Shown: positions 20,544 to 28,819 of the stretch, piece by piece
How the letters are laid out: the number at the start of each line of letters is the position of its first letter
Numbering within the stretch: position 1 is the stretch's first letter
Assembly (NCBI RefSeq): GCF_014396785.1
Contig: NZ_CP060718.1
Coordinates: 310,001 to 374,000 of the forward strand
Length of the DNA: 64,000 nucleotides
Origin: Sphingomonas lutea
GTDB lineage: Bacteria; Pseudomonadota; Alphaproteobacteria; Sphingomonadales; Sphingomonadaceae
Direction of reading: 5' to 3'
The notes under the pieces: generated by a model
Seen by the model: the letters and a program-made list of their open reading frames with translations, nothing else
Told to the model about the DNA's origin: nothing
The model's database searches: none
Program-made: the position numbers and the translations under genes

Positions 20544-20571
20544 GCGCCATCCCCCGCTATCCGACGCGGCC

Positions 20572-21891
20572 ATGACCGTCGTCACCCGCTTTGCCCCTTC
20601 GCCCACCGGCCGGCTCCACGTCGGCAATATCCGTACCGCGCTGCACAATTTCCTGTTCGCGCGGGCGAATGGCGGGCGGTTTTTGCTGCGCATCGACGAT
20701 ACCGACCGTGAGCGTTCGACGGCGGAGTTCGACCAGGCGATCCGCGACGACCTCGACTGGCTCGGGCTGACGCCCGACCAGGTCGTTCGGCAGTCGGAGC
20801 GCTTCGACCTGTACGAGCGCGAGTTTGCGCGGCTCAAGGCGGATGGCCGCGTCTATGCGTGCTACGAAACGGCCGAGGAGCTCGATCTGCGGCGCAAGGT
20901 GCTGCTCGGGCGCGGGCTGCCGCCGGTCTATGAGCGCCAGCGTCCCGAGGCACCGGTACCCGAGGGGCGCGCGCCCCACTGGCGCTTCAAGCTCGACCAC
21001 GACCAGCCGATTGCCTGGCGCGACCTCGTTCGGGGCGACCAGAGATTCGATCCCAAGTTGCTCAGCGATCCCGTCGTCCGGCGCGAGGACGGCAGCTGGC
21101 TCTATCTACTTCCGAGCGTGATCGACGATGTCGACCTTGGCATCACGCATATCGTGCGCGGCGAGGACCATGTGTCGAACAGCGCAACCCAGATTCAAAT
21201 GTTCGAGGCGCTCGGCGCCGCGCCGCCGCATTTCGCGCATGAGGCGCTGCTTGTGGCTGCCGAGGGCAAATTGTCCAAGCGGCTGGGCTCTTATGGAACG
21301 ATGCACCTGCGCGACGAAGGGGTCGAGCCGATGGCGTTGTTGTCGCTCCTAGCGCGGATCGGAACGTCGCAGCCGGTCGAAGCGAAGGCCGACCTCGAAG
21401 AGCTCGCAGCGGGGTTCGACTTCGCCCATTTCGGCCGCGCGCCGGCGCATTTCGACCCGCATGAGGTCGAGCTGCTCAATGCCAAGCTGCTCCACCAGCT
21501 GCCGTACGAACGCGTGCAGTCCGACCTTCCGCCCGAAATTACGCCGGAGGATTGGGCGATCGTGCGCCTCAACCTCGGCCGGGCGCGCGACGCTCGCGAC
21601 TGGATTGCGGTCCTGCACGGCGACATCGATCCGCCCGAACTGAACCACGACGAGCGAATGTTGGTGCGCGAAGCGGCGGCGATTGCGGCGGGGCTCGATT
21701 GGGCGAGCGCGCCGTGGAAGTCGCTGACCGACGCGGTGAAGGCGGCGACCGGAAAGAAGGGCCGCGAGCTGTTCCATCCGCTTCGCCTTGCTTTGACCGG
21801 GCGCGACAGCGGGCCAGAGATGGCGCCGCTGATCGAGCGGATCGGTCAGGCGCGCGCCGTTCGCCGCCTCGAAGCTGCCGCGCGCCGATGA
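20572..21891 (+). CDS. gltX: Glutamyl-tRNA synthetase
   Basis: A class I synthetase charging tRNA-Glu (and possibly tRNA-Gln in an amidotransferase route). The 439-aa protein has the HIGH-like motif as FAPSPTGRLHVGNIRTAL, the glutamate pocket IDDTDRERS, and the KMSKS-like motif as GKLSKRLGSYG, followed by the helical anticodon-binding domain. It is somewhat shorter than the typical ~470 aa, in line with the GltX2 branch found beside a second copy in many alphaproteobacteria; whether a second copy exists cannot be seen here. Confidence 0.95.
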   Translation: MTVVTRFAPSPTGRLHVGNIRTALHNFLFARANGGRFLLRIDDTDRERSTAEFDQAIRDDLDWLGLTPDQVVRQSERFDLYEREFARLKADGRVYACYETAEELDLRRKVLLGRGLPPVYERQRPEAPVPEGRAPHWRFKLDHDQPIAWRDLVRGDQRFDPKLLSDPVVRREDGSWLYLLPSVIDDVDLGITHIVRGEDHVSNSATQIQMFEALGAAPPHFAHEALLVAAEGKLSKRLGSYGTMHLRDEGVEPMALLSLLARIGTSQPVEAKADLEELAAGFDFAHFGRAPAHFDPHEVELLNAKLLHQLPYERVQSDLPPEITPEDWAIVRLNLGRARDARDWIAVLHGDIDPPELNHDERMLVREAAAIAAGLDWASAPWKSLTDAVKAATGKKGRELFHPLRLALTGRDSGPEMAPLIERIGQARAVRRLEAAARR

Positions 21892-21924
21892 TTCACTTTC
21901 CGTAAATCATGCTTGCCAAGGCGA

Positions 21925-21944
21925 TGTAATGTTGTAACATCATA
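21925..21944. promoter_or_regulatory. Zur-like operator upstream of the TonB-family gene
   Basis: An AT-rich inverted repeat, TGTAATGTTGTAACATCATA, lies 27 bp before the TonB-family start in an otherwise GC-rich region. Its centre ATGTTGTAACAT is symmetric except for the middle two bases and closely resembles known Zur boxes (core ATGTTATAACAT). The fit is by eye and from memory of the consensus; a Fur-family regulator other than Zur is possible. Confidence 0.5.
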
Positions 21945-21970
21945 TCATCTGTTGCGTGATGGAGGGTCGA

Positions 21971-22642
21971 ATGCTTGCTTATGCCGCCCACCGCCGATCG
22001 CTGGCCCAGCGCGGATCCGCGCCGAACGCCATGTTGGTTATCATTGCCGTCCATGTCGCGGGCATTGCCGCGTTGATGAGCGCGAAGATGGACATTCCGA
22101 TCATTCCCGATTTCAAGCCGACGATCGTCGACCTGATCCCGGCGGAGACGCCGCCGCCCCGCAACGATCCGCCGCCGCCCGATCCCGCGCCGCAGAATTC
22201 GACGCTCGACCGGCCCGTGCCGCTGGTCCCGACGCCGCCGGTCGACCTGCCGGCGACCGACCCGACGCCGATGCCGCTGCCTGACCTCAGCGAGATCATC
22301 CGCCCCGCCCCGCAACCGCAGCCACCGCGCGCCGACCCGGTGCCGCCCGCGCCGCCGGTTCGAGTCGGCCCGCGCCTTCTCACTGCCGCCGATCGGTTGA
22401 AGCCGCCCTACCCGGCGTCGAAGCTGGCCAGCGGGGAGGAGGCTTTGCTCCGCCTGCGTCTGTCGATCGACGCGTCGGGCCGGGTCACCGCGGTCGACCC
22501 GGTCGGCCCCGCCGACGGCGCCTTCCTTGCGGCCGCGCGGCGCCACCTCATCGCGCACTGGCGCTACCGTCCCGCAACCGAAGGCGGGCGGGCGCTGGCA
22601 ACGACGATGGTCATCACCCTGCGCTTCCAGCTCGAAGGCTGA
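21971..22642 (+). CDS. TonB-family energy transducer-like protein
   Basis: The 223-aa protein has a short cytoplasmic N-terminus, one TM helix (MLVIIAVHVAGIAALMSA, about residues 22-40), a long Pro-rich spacer (residues ~55-135) that could span the periplasm, and a C-terminal TonB domain (PPYPASKLASGEEALLRLRL, then HWRYRPATEGGRA). TonB proteins couple the proton-motive force to outer-membrane receptors. The start at 21971 follows GGAGGG. No ExbB/ExbD genes are adjacent. The Zur-like box upstream suggests zinc-responsive expression. Confidence 0.85.
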   Translation: MLAYAAHRRSLAQRGSAPNAMLVIIAVHVAGIAALMSAKMDIPIIPDFKPTIVDLIPAETPPPRNDPPPPDPAPQNSTLDRPVPLVPTPPVDLPATDPTPMPLPDLSEIIRPAPQPQPPRADPVPPAPPVRVGPRLLTAADRLKPPYPASKLASGEEALLRLRLSIDASGRVTAVDPVGPADGAFLAAARRHLIAHWRYRPATEGGRALATTMVITLRFQLEG

Positions 22643-22684
22643 TTGCGATCGGCCTTTGACGCGCAGCGGTAGCACCCTATCTTT

Positions 22685-23011
22685 ATGGGCATGTCCTGGT
22701 TCCCGCGTCCCGTCGGCCCGCGCGCCGCCTTCGCCGACTTGCGCGCGTTCATGCGCCAGCGCAGCCGCGAGCAGGTGATCGGCTTCGCACTCGCAATCCT
22801 GGCGACGACGATCATCATCATTGAATTCATCGTCGACGCGCAGATCAATACCGCCCCGCCGCCGACAATCACCTATGTCGAACAGTGGGACGCCAACCGC
22901 AGCGATGCGGAAATCATCGCGCAGCAGAAGAAGGACCAGGCCGAGGTCGAGGCCTTCCGCAAAGAACGGCAAGAGCAATTTCAGCGGCTCGAGAACAAGC
23001 TCGGGATGTAG
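22685..23011 (+). CDS. Small single-TM protein with C-terminal coiled-coil
   Basis: A 108-aa protein with a basic N-terminus (FMRQRSREQVIG), one TM helix (FALAILATTIIIIEFIV, residues ~34-50) and a charged helical tail (AEIIAQQKKDQAEVEAFRKE) likely to form a coiled coil. I do not recognise a named family, though this layout is familiar as a conserved hypothetical in sphingomonads. Its stop is 17 bp before the ribD start, so the two are probably co-transcribed. Confidence 0.7.
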   Translation: MGMSWFPRPVGPRAAFADLRAFMRQRSREQVIGFALAILATTIIIIEFIVDAQINTAPPPTITYVEQWDANRSDAEIIAQQKKDQAEVEAFRKERQEQFQRLENKLGM

Positions 23012-23028
23012 CAGCCGACCGCCGCTTC

Positions 23029-23979
23029 ATGGCGCAAGCGGTGCTTCTCGGCGAAGATGCGCGCGGCCGAAGCGCGCCCAACCCAAATGTCGGTTGCCTG
23101 ATCGTCCGCGATGGCGAGATCGTCGGCCGCGGTGCCACTGCCGCGGGCGGGCGGCCCCACGCGGAAGCCGTGGCGCTCTCGTCGGCAGGCAAGACAGCGG
23201 CCGGCGCAACGGCTTACGTCACGCTGGAGCCGTGCGCGCATGACAGCGAGCGTGGGCCAGCCTGCGCCGATCTGCTGGCCGAAGCGGGGCTCGCGCGCGT
23301 CGTCGTTGCGATGCGCGATCCCGATCCGCGCACCGACGGCAAAGGTCTTGCCCGCCTGCGCGACGCCGGAGTCGAGGTGCGGGTGGGCATTGCCCGGTCG
23401 GCGGCGCGCGCGTCGCTGTCGGGCTGGCTGACCCGGCTCGCGCTCGGGCGGCCGCGGATCACGCTCAAGCTCGCGCTATCGATCGACGGCAAGATCGCCT
23501 TGCCTTCGGGCGAGAGCAAGTGGATCACCGGCGAGGACGCCCGCCATCACGTCCACCGCGAGCGCGCGCACAGCGACATGATCCTCGTCGGGCGCGGCAC
23601 CTATCTCGCCGACCGGCCGCGGCTCGACGTGCGCTTGCCGGGGCTCGAGGAGCGCTCGCCACGGCGCGCGTTGCTGACTCGCGGGGAAGCCGTCGCTGGC
23701 TGGGAAACCCTGCAATCTCCGCAGGATGTGTATCGCCTTCATGACGTCAACGACCTGCTGGTCGAAGGCGGATCGTCGACTGCCACGGCTTTCCTCAGCG
23801 CGGATCTGGTCGACCGCATCCTGATCTACCGCGCGCCGATCATCGTCGGCGAAGGCAAGTCGTCCTTCGGCTATGTCGGGCTCGACGCGATTGCCGATGC
23901 GCACGAACGCTGGCGCCTGACGGGCGAGCGCCGGCTGGGGGTCGACCGCCTCGAAGTCTACGAGCGCGTGCGTGGGTGA
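23029..23979 (+). CDS. ribD: Bifunctional pyrimidine deaminase/reductase RibD
   Basis: RibD performs two steps of riboflavin synthesis: deamination of the 2,5-diaminopyrimidine and reduction of its ribose side chain. The 316-aa protein has the N-terminal zinc deaminase (APNPNVGCLIV, HAEAVAL as the His/Glu motif, and Cys ligands in LEPCAHDSERGPAC) and a C-terminal reductase (LKLALSIDGKIALPSGESKW, DLLVEGGSSTATAFL). ATG 23029 is the only plausible start; upstream in-frame codons offer none. It is followed by a palindromic repeat and then ribE. Confidence 0.95.
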   Translation: MAQAVLLGEDARGRSAPNPNVGCLIVRDGEIVGRGATAAGGRPHAEAVALSSAGKTAAGATAYVTLEPCAHDSERGPACADLLAEAGLARVVVAMRDPDPRTDGKGLARLRDAGVEVRVGIARSAARASLSGWLTRLALGRPRITLKLALSIDGKIALPSGESKWITGEDARHHVHRERAHSDMILVGRGTYLADRPRLDVRLPGLEERSPRRALLTRGEAVAGWETLQSPQDVYRLHDVNDLLVEGGSSTATAFLSADLVDRILIYRAPIIVGEGKSSFGYVGLDAIADAHERWRLTGERRLGVDRLEVYERVRG

Positions 23980-23981
23980 GC

Positions 23982-24054
23982 GTCCCTCGACTACGCTCGG
24001 GACGAACGGCTAAGGGGCGTCCAACTCCGTTCGTGTCGAGCGAAGTCGAGACAC
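23982..24054. repeat. Palindromic repeat element between ribD and ribE
   Basis: Two copies of the CGAGCGAAGTCGAG-type palindrome (23982-24003, with one variant base, and 24033-24054) flank a second inverted pair ACGAACGG/CCGTTCGT (24002-24009 and 24027-24034). Together they can form one extended hairpin. It is the same family as the element at 8349-8392. It fills almost the whole ribD-ribE gap. Confidence 0.85.
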
Positions 24055-24073
24055 GTTACGATGCGAGGAAAGC

Positions 24074-24682
24074 ATGTTTACGGGCATCATCACCGACATC
24101 GGCACCGTGCGCAGCGCCGAGCAGCGCGGCGACCTGCGCCTGGTGATCGGGTGCGGCTACGACCTGGCGAACGTCGACCTCGGTGCGTCGATCGCCTGCT
24201 CGGGCGTGTGCCTGACCGTCGTCGACAAGGGTGTCGACTGGTTCGCGGTGGATGTGTCGGGCGAAACCGTATCGCGCACCGCGGCCGACCTTTGGCGCGA
24301 GGGGGCGCGCCTCAACCTCGAGCGCGCGTTGCGCCTTGGCGATGAGCTGGGCGGGCACATCGTCACTGGCCATGTCGATGCGGTCGGCGACGTGTTCGAT
24401 AGCTGCGCCGAGGGCGATTCGCACCGCGTCGGCATCGCCGTTCCGCGCGAACTCGGCACCATGATCGCGCCAAAGGGCTCGATCGCGCTCGATGGTGTGT
24501 CGCTGACGGTCAACGAAGTGCGCGACGCCGACGACGGGCGCACGCATTTCACGGTCAACATCATCCCACACACCGCACATAACAGCACGTTCGACGACAT
24601 CGCTTACGGCCGACAGCTGAATGTCGAGATCGACGTCCTCGCGCGCTATATGCAGCGGATGACGGCGGCCCGCGCACAGTAG
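24074..24682 (+). CDS. ribE: Riboflavin synthase alpha chain
   Basis: Riboflavin synthase dismutates two 6,7-dimethyl-8-ribityllumazines to riboflavin. The 202-aa protein has the expected duplicated beta-barrel halves: MFTGIITDIGTV and GVCLTVV in the first, GHIVTGHVDAVG and GVSLTVNEV in the second, followed by the C-terminal trimerisation helix (VEIDVLARYMQRM). The ATG at 24074 opens the canonical MFTGII. It lies between ribD and ribBX on the same strand. Confidence 0.97.
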   Translation: MFTGIITDIGTVRSAEQRGDLRLVIGCGYDLANVDLGASIACSGVCLTVVDKGVDWFAVDVSGETVSRTAADLWREGARLNLERALRLGDELGGHIVTGHVDAVGDVFDSCAEGDSHRVGIAVPRELGTMIAPKGSIALDGVSLTVNEVRDADDGRTHFTVNIIPHTAHNSTFDDIAYGRQLNVEIDVLARYMQRMTAARAQ

Positions 24683-24699
24683 AGAACAAGCGTCCGGGC

Positions 24700-24727
24700 T
24701 TTTCATCACATTGCAATGTGATATAGC
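24700..24727 (+). promoter_or_regulatory. Promoter of the HTH-ribBX gene with an 18-bp perfect palindrome in its spacer
   Basis: The palindrome ATCACATTGCAATGTGAT occupies 24705-24722 and is perfectly symmetric. It coincides with the spacer between a candidate -35 (TTTTCA, 24700-24705) and -10 (TATAGC, 24722-24727). The predicted transcript would start at or next to the ATG at 24734, and no Shine-Dalgarno sequence is visible, so the mRNA may be leaderless. The geometry is that of a repressor site. Confidence 0.6.
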
Positions 24728-24733
24728 GCGATC

Positions 24734-26041
24734 ATGAGCACGACGTTGATGGATCGCCTCAATGCGATCATCGAGACCGGCGAAGTCAGCCGCGCAGGCC
24801 TGGCCCGCGCTGCCGGGCTTCACCCTAACAGCCTGCGCAAACTGGGGCAGCCCGACTGGAATCCAACCGCCGACACGCTGGTGCGCTTGGAAAAGCTCAT
24901 CCAGCGCGGCTCGGCCGAAGTCATTGTCGGGGCCGAAGTCATCATCAATGAGGCGCGCAACGGGCGCATGTTCATCCTGGTCGACGATGACGACCGCGAG
25001 AATGAAGGCGATCTGGTCATTCCCGCGCAAATGGCGACGCCCGACGCGGTCAATTTCATGGCGCGCCACGGGCGCGGCCTCATCTGCCTGGCGCTGACCA
25101 AGGATCGTGCCGACGCGCTTGGGCTCGAGCCCATGGCGCGCACCAACCGCAGCCGCAACGAGACCGCCTTCACCGTCTCCATCGAGGCGCGCGACGGCAT
25201 TTCGACCGGGATCAGCGCCGCCGACCGCGCCCGCACCATCGCGGTGGCGATCGACGCAGGCCACGGCGCCGATGCGATCGTTTCGCCCGGCCACGTCTTT
25301 CCGCTCGTCGCTCGCCCCGGCGGCGTGCTCGTCCGCGCCGGCCACACCGAGGCGGCGGTCGACGTGTCGCGGCTTGCCGGTCTCAACCCCAGCGGCGTCA
25401 TTTGCGAGATCATGCGCGAAGACGGGACCATGGCCCGCCTCGACGACCTCATGGATTTCGCACGCCTGCACGGCCTCAAGATCGGCACAATCCGCGACCT
25501 CATCGCCTACCGCCTGAAAAAGGATCATCTGGTCGAACGCACGACCGTCAGCCCGTTCAAGGCGTCGAGCGGCGCCGATTGGCAGGCGCAAGTATTCCGC
25601 GACAAGGCGACGGGCGAGGAACAGCTCGCGTTGGTTCATGGTACGCTCGACCCCGACACGCCGGCGCTGGTGCGGATGCACAGCCTTGACCTGTTCGCCG
25701 ACGTGCTTGGCGAATCAGGCGCGCGCTCGGGCTTGTTGCAGGGCGCGATGCGGATGATCGAAGCGGAGGGCGCTGGCGTCCTCGTCGCGCTCCACGCCGC
25801 CGCCGCCGGGTCGCTGTCGCGATCGATCGACCTGCGCTCGGGCAAGCCGGCGGAGGGTGGCGACGCCGTGCGCGGCTATGGCATTGGCGCCCAGATTCTC
25901 GCCGCGCTCGGCATCCACGACATGATCCTGCTGACCAACACGCACCATTCGCCGATCGCCTTGTCGGGCTACGGCCTGGCGATCGTCGAGGAGCGGCCGA
26001 TCGAGGTCGCGGCCCCTTCGACAGGCTCAGGGCAGGCCTGA
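24734..26041 (+). CDS. ribB: HTH-domain fused 3,4-dihydroxy-2-butanone-4-phosphate synthase with RibX (degenerate GTP cyclohydrolase II) domain
   Basis: Three parts are visible in 435 aa. Residues ~1-58 form a small helix-turn-helix-like segment ([20 protein letters not shown]). Residues ~62-265 are RibB, making the four-carbon unit of riboflavin, with the acidic loop [25 protein letters not shown] and [10 protein letters not shown]. Residues ~285-425 resemble GTP cyclohydrolase II, but the zinc-binding Cys triad is gone: the normal HSECLTGDVFGSLRCDCG region reads [18 protein letters not shown]. This matches the described RibBX type, in which RibX is not catalytic. A true RibA must therefore be encoded elsewhere. 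The last residues (APSTGSGQA) come from a repeat. The stop overlaps ribH (TGATG). Confidence 0.92.
   Translation: MSTTLMDRLNAIIETGEVSRAGLARAAGLHPNSLRKLGQPDWNPTADTLVRLEKLIQRGSAEVIVGAEVIINEARNGRMFILVDDDDRENEGDLVIPAQMATPDAVNFMARHGRGLICLALTKDRADALGLEPMARTNRSRNETAFTVSIEARDGISTGISAADRARTIAVAIDAGHGADAIVSPGHVFPLVARPGGVLVRAGHTEAAVDVSRLAGLNPSGVICEIMREDGTMARLDDLMDFARLHGLKIGTIRDLIAYRLKKDHLVERTTVSPFKASSGADWQAQVFRDKATGEEQLALVHGTLDPDTPALVRMHSLDLFADVLGESGARSGLLQGAMRMIEAEGAGVLVALHAAAAGSLSRSIDLRSGKPAEGGDAVRGYGIGAQILAALGIHDMILLTNTHHSPIALSGYGLAIVEERPIEVAAPSTGSGQA
26013..26036. repeat. Short dispersed repeat forming the 3' end of ribBX
   Basis: The sequence CCCTTCGACAGGCTCAGGGC is a familiar short dispersed element in sphingomonad-type genomes. 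Here it is read in frame and supplies the C-terminal residues PSTGSGQA of the ribBX product, ending just before ribH. Only one copy occurs in this window, so the assignment as a repeat rests on general knowledge. Confidence 0.5.
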
Positions 26042-26460
26042 TGGCGACGATCCTGATTGCCGAAGCGCGTTTCTACCCGCACCTCAACGACATGCTGCTC
26101 GCCGGCGCGCGCGCCGCGATCGAGGCCGCCGGGCATAAGCACGAAACGCTGACCGTCCCGGGCGCGCTCGAACTGCCCGGCGCGATTGCGCTGGCGGCGC
26201 GCAGCGGGCGCTTTTGCGCCTTCGTCGCGTTGGGGGTCGTCATCCGTGGCGAAACCTATCATTTCGAAGTGGTGTCGGAAGAGAGCGCGAGGGGACTGAT
26301 GGCCCTGACGTTGCAGGGGTTCGCCATCGGCAACGGCATCCTGACCGTGGAGAATGAAGCGCAGGCGACCGCGCGCGCCGACCCGTCGCAGGGCGATAAG
26401 GGCGGCGGCGCGGCGCAAGCCGCCCTGGCGCTCTTCGAACTGCGTGAGAAATACGCCTAG
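26041..26460 (+). CDS. ribH: 6,7-dimethyl-8-ribityllumazine synthase
   Basis: RibH condenses the pyrimidine intermediate with dihydroxybutanone phosphate to give lumazine. The 139-aa protein has the lumazine synthase strands and motifs: [35 protein letters not shown] with the catalytic His, and [11 protein letters not shown]. It starts by TGATG overlap with ribBX. The stop overlaps that of the SOUL gene on the other strand by 4 bp. With ribD, ribE and ribBX it gives all riboflavin enzymes except RibA. Confidence 0.96.
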   Translation: MATILIAEARFYPHLNDMLLAGARAAIEAAGHKHETLTVPGALELPGAIALAARSGRFCAFVALGVVIRGETYHFEVVSEESARGLMALTLQGFAIGNGILTVENEAQATARADPSQGDKGGGAAQAALALFELREKYA

Positions 26461-27083
26461 CCGAGCGGGATCAGCACCTCGTTGCGGCGCAGCGGCGGCG
26501 GGATCATCGGCGAATTGTAGAATGCATATTCGGGGTCGGCGGCGGCGCGTTCGCCTTGCCGCGACAGCCATCCGCGCAATTTGTCTTCATGCGCGACCAG
26601 ACGGTCGTCGTCGGCCACGCCGGAAAATTTGACCGCGCCAACGCGCCGCTCGCCGAGCTCGACCAACTCGATCTCCGCAGGTGGCTCCGGCAGGTCGTCG
26701 ACGCTGCGCCCTTCGGGCATGACGAAGCGGACACGCCATTGGCCTTCGACCATGTCGTCGAACAGCGGCGGATCGGTGGCGAGCGGATTGCCCGAATCCT
26801 GCAGCACCGGCGCGGTCATTGGCAGCTTCTCCCCTTCGCGCGACTTGGCGAAGATGTAGTCGGCGAGGCGGTGGAAACCCTGGTTGAGCGCGTCCTTGCG
26901 CGGGCCGGCAACGATCGTTTCGGCGACGATCATCCCGCCGTAGAGACGTACCTCCAGTTCCCCGTCACTGGTCAGCACGCGATAGCTTGGACCCGGCGTC
27001 GCTTTCTCCTGGAGGTAGTAAATGACGGCGGCACCGAGCAGTGTGGCACCGGCGGCGGCTCCGGCCACGGCGGCTTTGCGCAT
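26457..27083 (-). CDS. SOUL-family heme-binding protein
   Basis: The 208-aa protein has an N-terminal hydrophobic anchor ([21 protein letters not shown] region, residues ~5-25) and a SOUL/HBP fold: [39 protein letters not shown] (the family hallmark is EKIxMTxPV; in this one KLPMTAPV), and a C-terminal [22 protein letters not shown] proteins bind heme or related tetrapyrroles. It is likely a membrane-anchored periplasmic protein. It is convergent with ribH. Confidence 0.92.
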   Translation of the reverse strand: MRKAAVAGAAAGATLLGAAVIYYLQEKATPGPSYRVLTSDGELEVRLYGGMIVAETIVAGPRKDALNQGFHRLADYIFAKSREGEKLPMTAPVLQDSGNPLATDPPLFDDMVEGQWRVRFVMPEGRSVDDLPEPPAEIELVELGERRVGAVKFSGVADDDRLVAHEDKLRGWLSRQGERAAADPEYAFYNSPMIPPPLRRNEVLIPLG

Positions 27084-27182
27084 CGCGATTTCTCCTTCGC
27101 GCCAACAATCCCTGTCCGACCGCCGCGGTTCCTACCGCCTTTGGCCTTGTTTCCGCGCCCGGCGGCAGGCAGGCGCTGCCGC

Positions 27183-28094
27183 GTGAGCGATGCCGCGCCA
27201 GCCGACGTACCTCGTCCCGTCCCTTTAGCCTTCGCGGCGCTGCTGATCGGCAGCAGCATGCTGGCGCTCGGGCCGTGGTTCGTCCGCCTGTCGGGCGTCG
27301 GACCCGTCGCCGCGGGATTCTGGCGGCTCGCGCTCGCCCTGCCGTTCCTGTTCGTCATCGCGCTCGTCGCGCGCCAGCCGGCGCATTGGCCGGGCCGGGC
27401 GCTTGGCGGCCTGATCGCGCTTGGTGGCTTCTTCTTCGCCGCCGATCTCGCTGCGTGGCACGTCGGCATCCACATGACCAAGCTCGCCAACGCGACCCTG
27501 TTCGGCAACATTTCGAGCTTCGCCTTCGCCGCTTGGGGGCTGTGGCTCGCCCGGCGCCTGCCCTCGCGCAGCCAGGGCGCGGCGCTGTCGCTGGCAGCAA
27601 TCGGCGCGGCCTTGCTCATGGGCAGCAGCGCCGAACTATCTGCCCGCAACCTGCGCGGCGATGCGCTCTCGCTGCTCGCCGGATTGCTTTACGCAGGTTA
27701 TCTGATCGCCGTGCAGCGGGCCCGCGGCGCGCTTGCCCCGCTGCCCCTGTTGTTTCTGTCGAGCGCGTTCGGCGCGGCCATGCTCCTGCCACTGTCGCTG
27801 GCGCTGGGTGAGCGCATCGTTCCGGCCGATTGGACCTTCGTCATCATCCTTGCGCTCAGCAGCCAAGTCATCGGACAGGGCCTTTTAGTCTATGCCATCG
27901 GCGGTCTTTCCCCTTTGATCGTCGGCCTGACCCTGCTGACCCAGCCCGCCATTTCCGCGCTGGTCGGCTGGGTCGCTTATGGCGAACGCCTTTCCGCGCT
28001 CGACTGGGCCGGCGCGGTCGCGATCGGCGTGGCACTGGTGCTCGTCCGCCTGCCCGACCGGGGGTTGCGCAACGCGCCCTCTCAGCCCAGTTGA
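27183..28094 (+). CDS. EamA/DMT-superfamily transporter
   Basis: A 303-aa integral membrane protein with ten predicted TM helices in two EamA halves; examples are ALLIGSSMLALGPWFVRLSG and LLTQPAISALVGWVAYGERL, the latter a typical end-of-domain motif for metabolite exporters. The substrate is unknown. The start is GTG at 27183 (MSDAAPADVP); the open frame reaches farther upstream but overlaps the SOUL gene antisense. COQ9 begins 5 bp after the stop, so the two are co-transcribed. Confidence 0.9.
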   Translation: MSDAAPADVPRPVPLAFAALLIGSSMLALGPWFVRLSGVGPVAAGFWRLALALPFLFVIALVARQPAHWPGRALGGLIALGGFFFAADLAAWHVGIHMTKLANATLFGNISSFAFAAWGLWLARRLPSRSQGAALSLAAIGAALLMGSSAELSARNLRGDALSLLAGLLYAGYLIAVQRARGALAPLPLLFLSSAFGAAMLLPLSLALGERIVPADWTFVIILALSSQVIGQGLLVYAIGGLSPLIVGLTLLTQPAISALVGWVAYGERLSALDWAGAVAIGVALVLVRLPDRGLRNAPSQPS

Positions 28095-28099
28095 GCCAA

Positions 28100-28753
28100 A
28101 TGGAGCCGCTGAGCCCCCTCGAGCAGTTGCGCCGGAAGGTCGCCCTTGCCGTCGGCGAGAATGCGGTGTTCGACGGCTGGACCGAAAAGGCGGTGGATGC
28201 CGCCGCGGACCAGCTCGGCATCGATCGGGCGCAGGCGCGGCTGGCGATGCCCAAGGGCCAGGCGGCGATGGTCGACCTGTATATCCAGGCAGTCGATCGC
28301 GCGCTCGAAGCCGCGTTCACGCCCGAGCGGCTCGCCGGAATGAAGATCCGCGACAAGATCCGGTCGATGGTGTGGCATCGGCTGGAAGTCATGGGGCCGG
28401 CGCGCGAAGCGGTGCGCCGCGGCTTGGCCATCCTCGCCATGCCGCAGAATGTCCCCCTCGGGCTGCGCATCTCGTGGCGCAGTGCCGATCTGATGTGGCG
28501 CCTTGCAGGCGATACCAGCACGGACTTCAACCATTATACCAAGCGCATGACGCTGGGCGCGGTGTACGGCTCGACCCTGCTCGCCTGGCTCGACGACCAG
28601 ACCGAAGGATGGATGGAATCAGCGGCCTTCCTCGACCGCCGCATCGACAATGTGATGCAGTTCGAAAAGTGGAAGGCGCAGTGGAAAGGGTCATCGGATC
28701 ACCAGCTCAGCCTGTCGCGCTTTCTGGGCAGGCTGCGGTATCCGCCGCGTTAA
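28100..28753 (+). CDS. COQ9 family protein (ubiquinone biosynthesis)
   Basis: The 217-aa protein matches COQ9, a TetR-like fold protein that binds lipids and supports COQ7-dependent hydroxylation in ubiquinone synthesis. Visible features are a TetR-like helical N-terminus (AVDAAADQLGIDRAQARLAM), an ELxR-like hinge (MKIRDKIRSMVWHRLEVM) and the conserved DTSTDFNHYTKRMTLGAVYG. The family is typical of alphaproteobacteria and mitochondria. ATG at 28100 lies just behind the transporter stop. Confidence 0.9.
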   Translation: MEPLSPLEQLRRKVALAVGENAVFDGWTEKAVDAAADQLGIDRAQARLAMPKGQAAMVDLYIQAVDRALEAAFTPERLAGMKIRDKIRSMVWHRLEVMGPAREAVRRGLAILAMPQNVPLGLRISWRSADLMWRLAGDTSTDFNHYTKRMTLGAVYGSTLLAWLDDQTEGWMESAAFLDRRIDNVMQFEKWKAQWKGSSDHQLSLSRFLGRLRYPPR

Positions 28754-28819
28754 GCTGTTCAATCCTAACGAAAACTTGCTAACCGCTCGCTTCCCGATTC
28801 CGGGAAAGGAGAGTGTTTG

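Noticed and set aside
23980-24735. FMN riboswitch (RFN element) in the rib cluster
   Set aside because: The conserved RFN segments are not visible; the gaps hold a palindromic repeat and a short promoter with an 18-bp palindrome.
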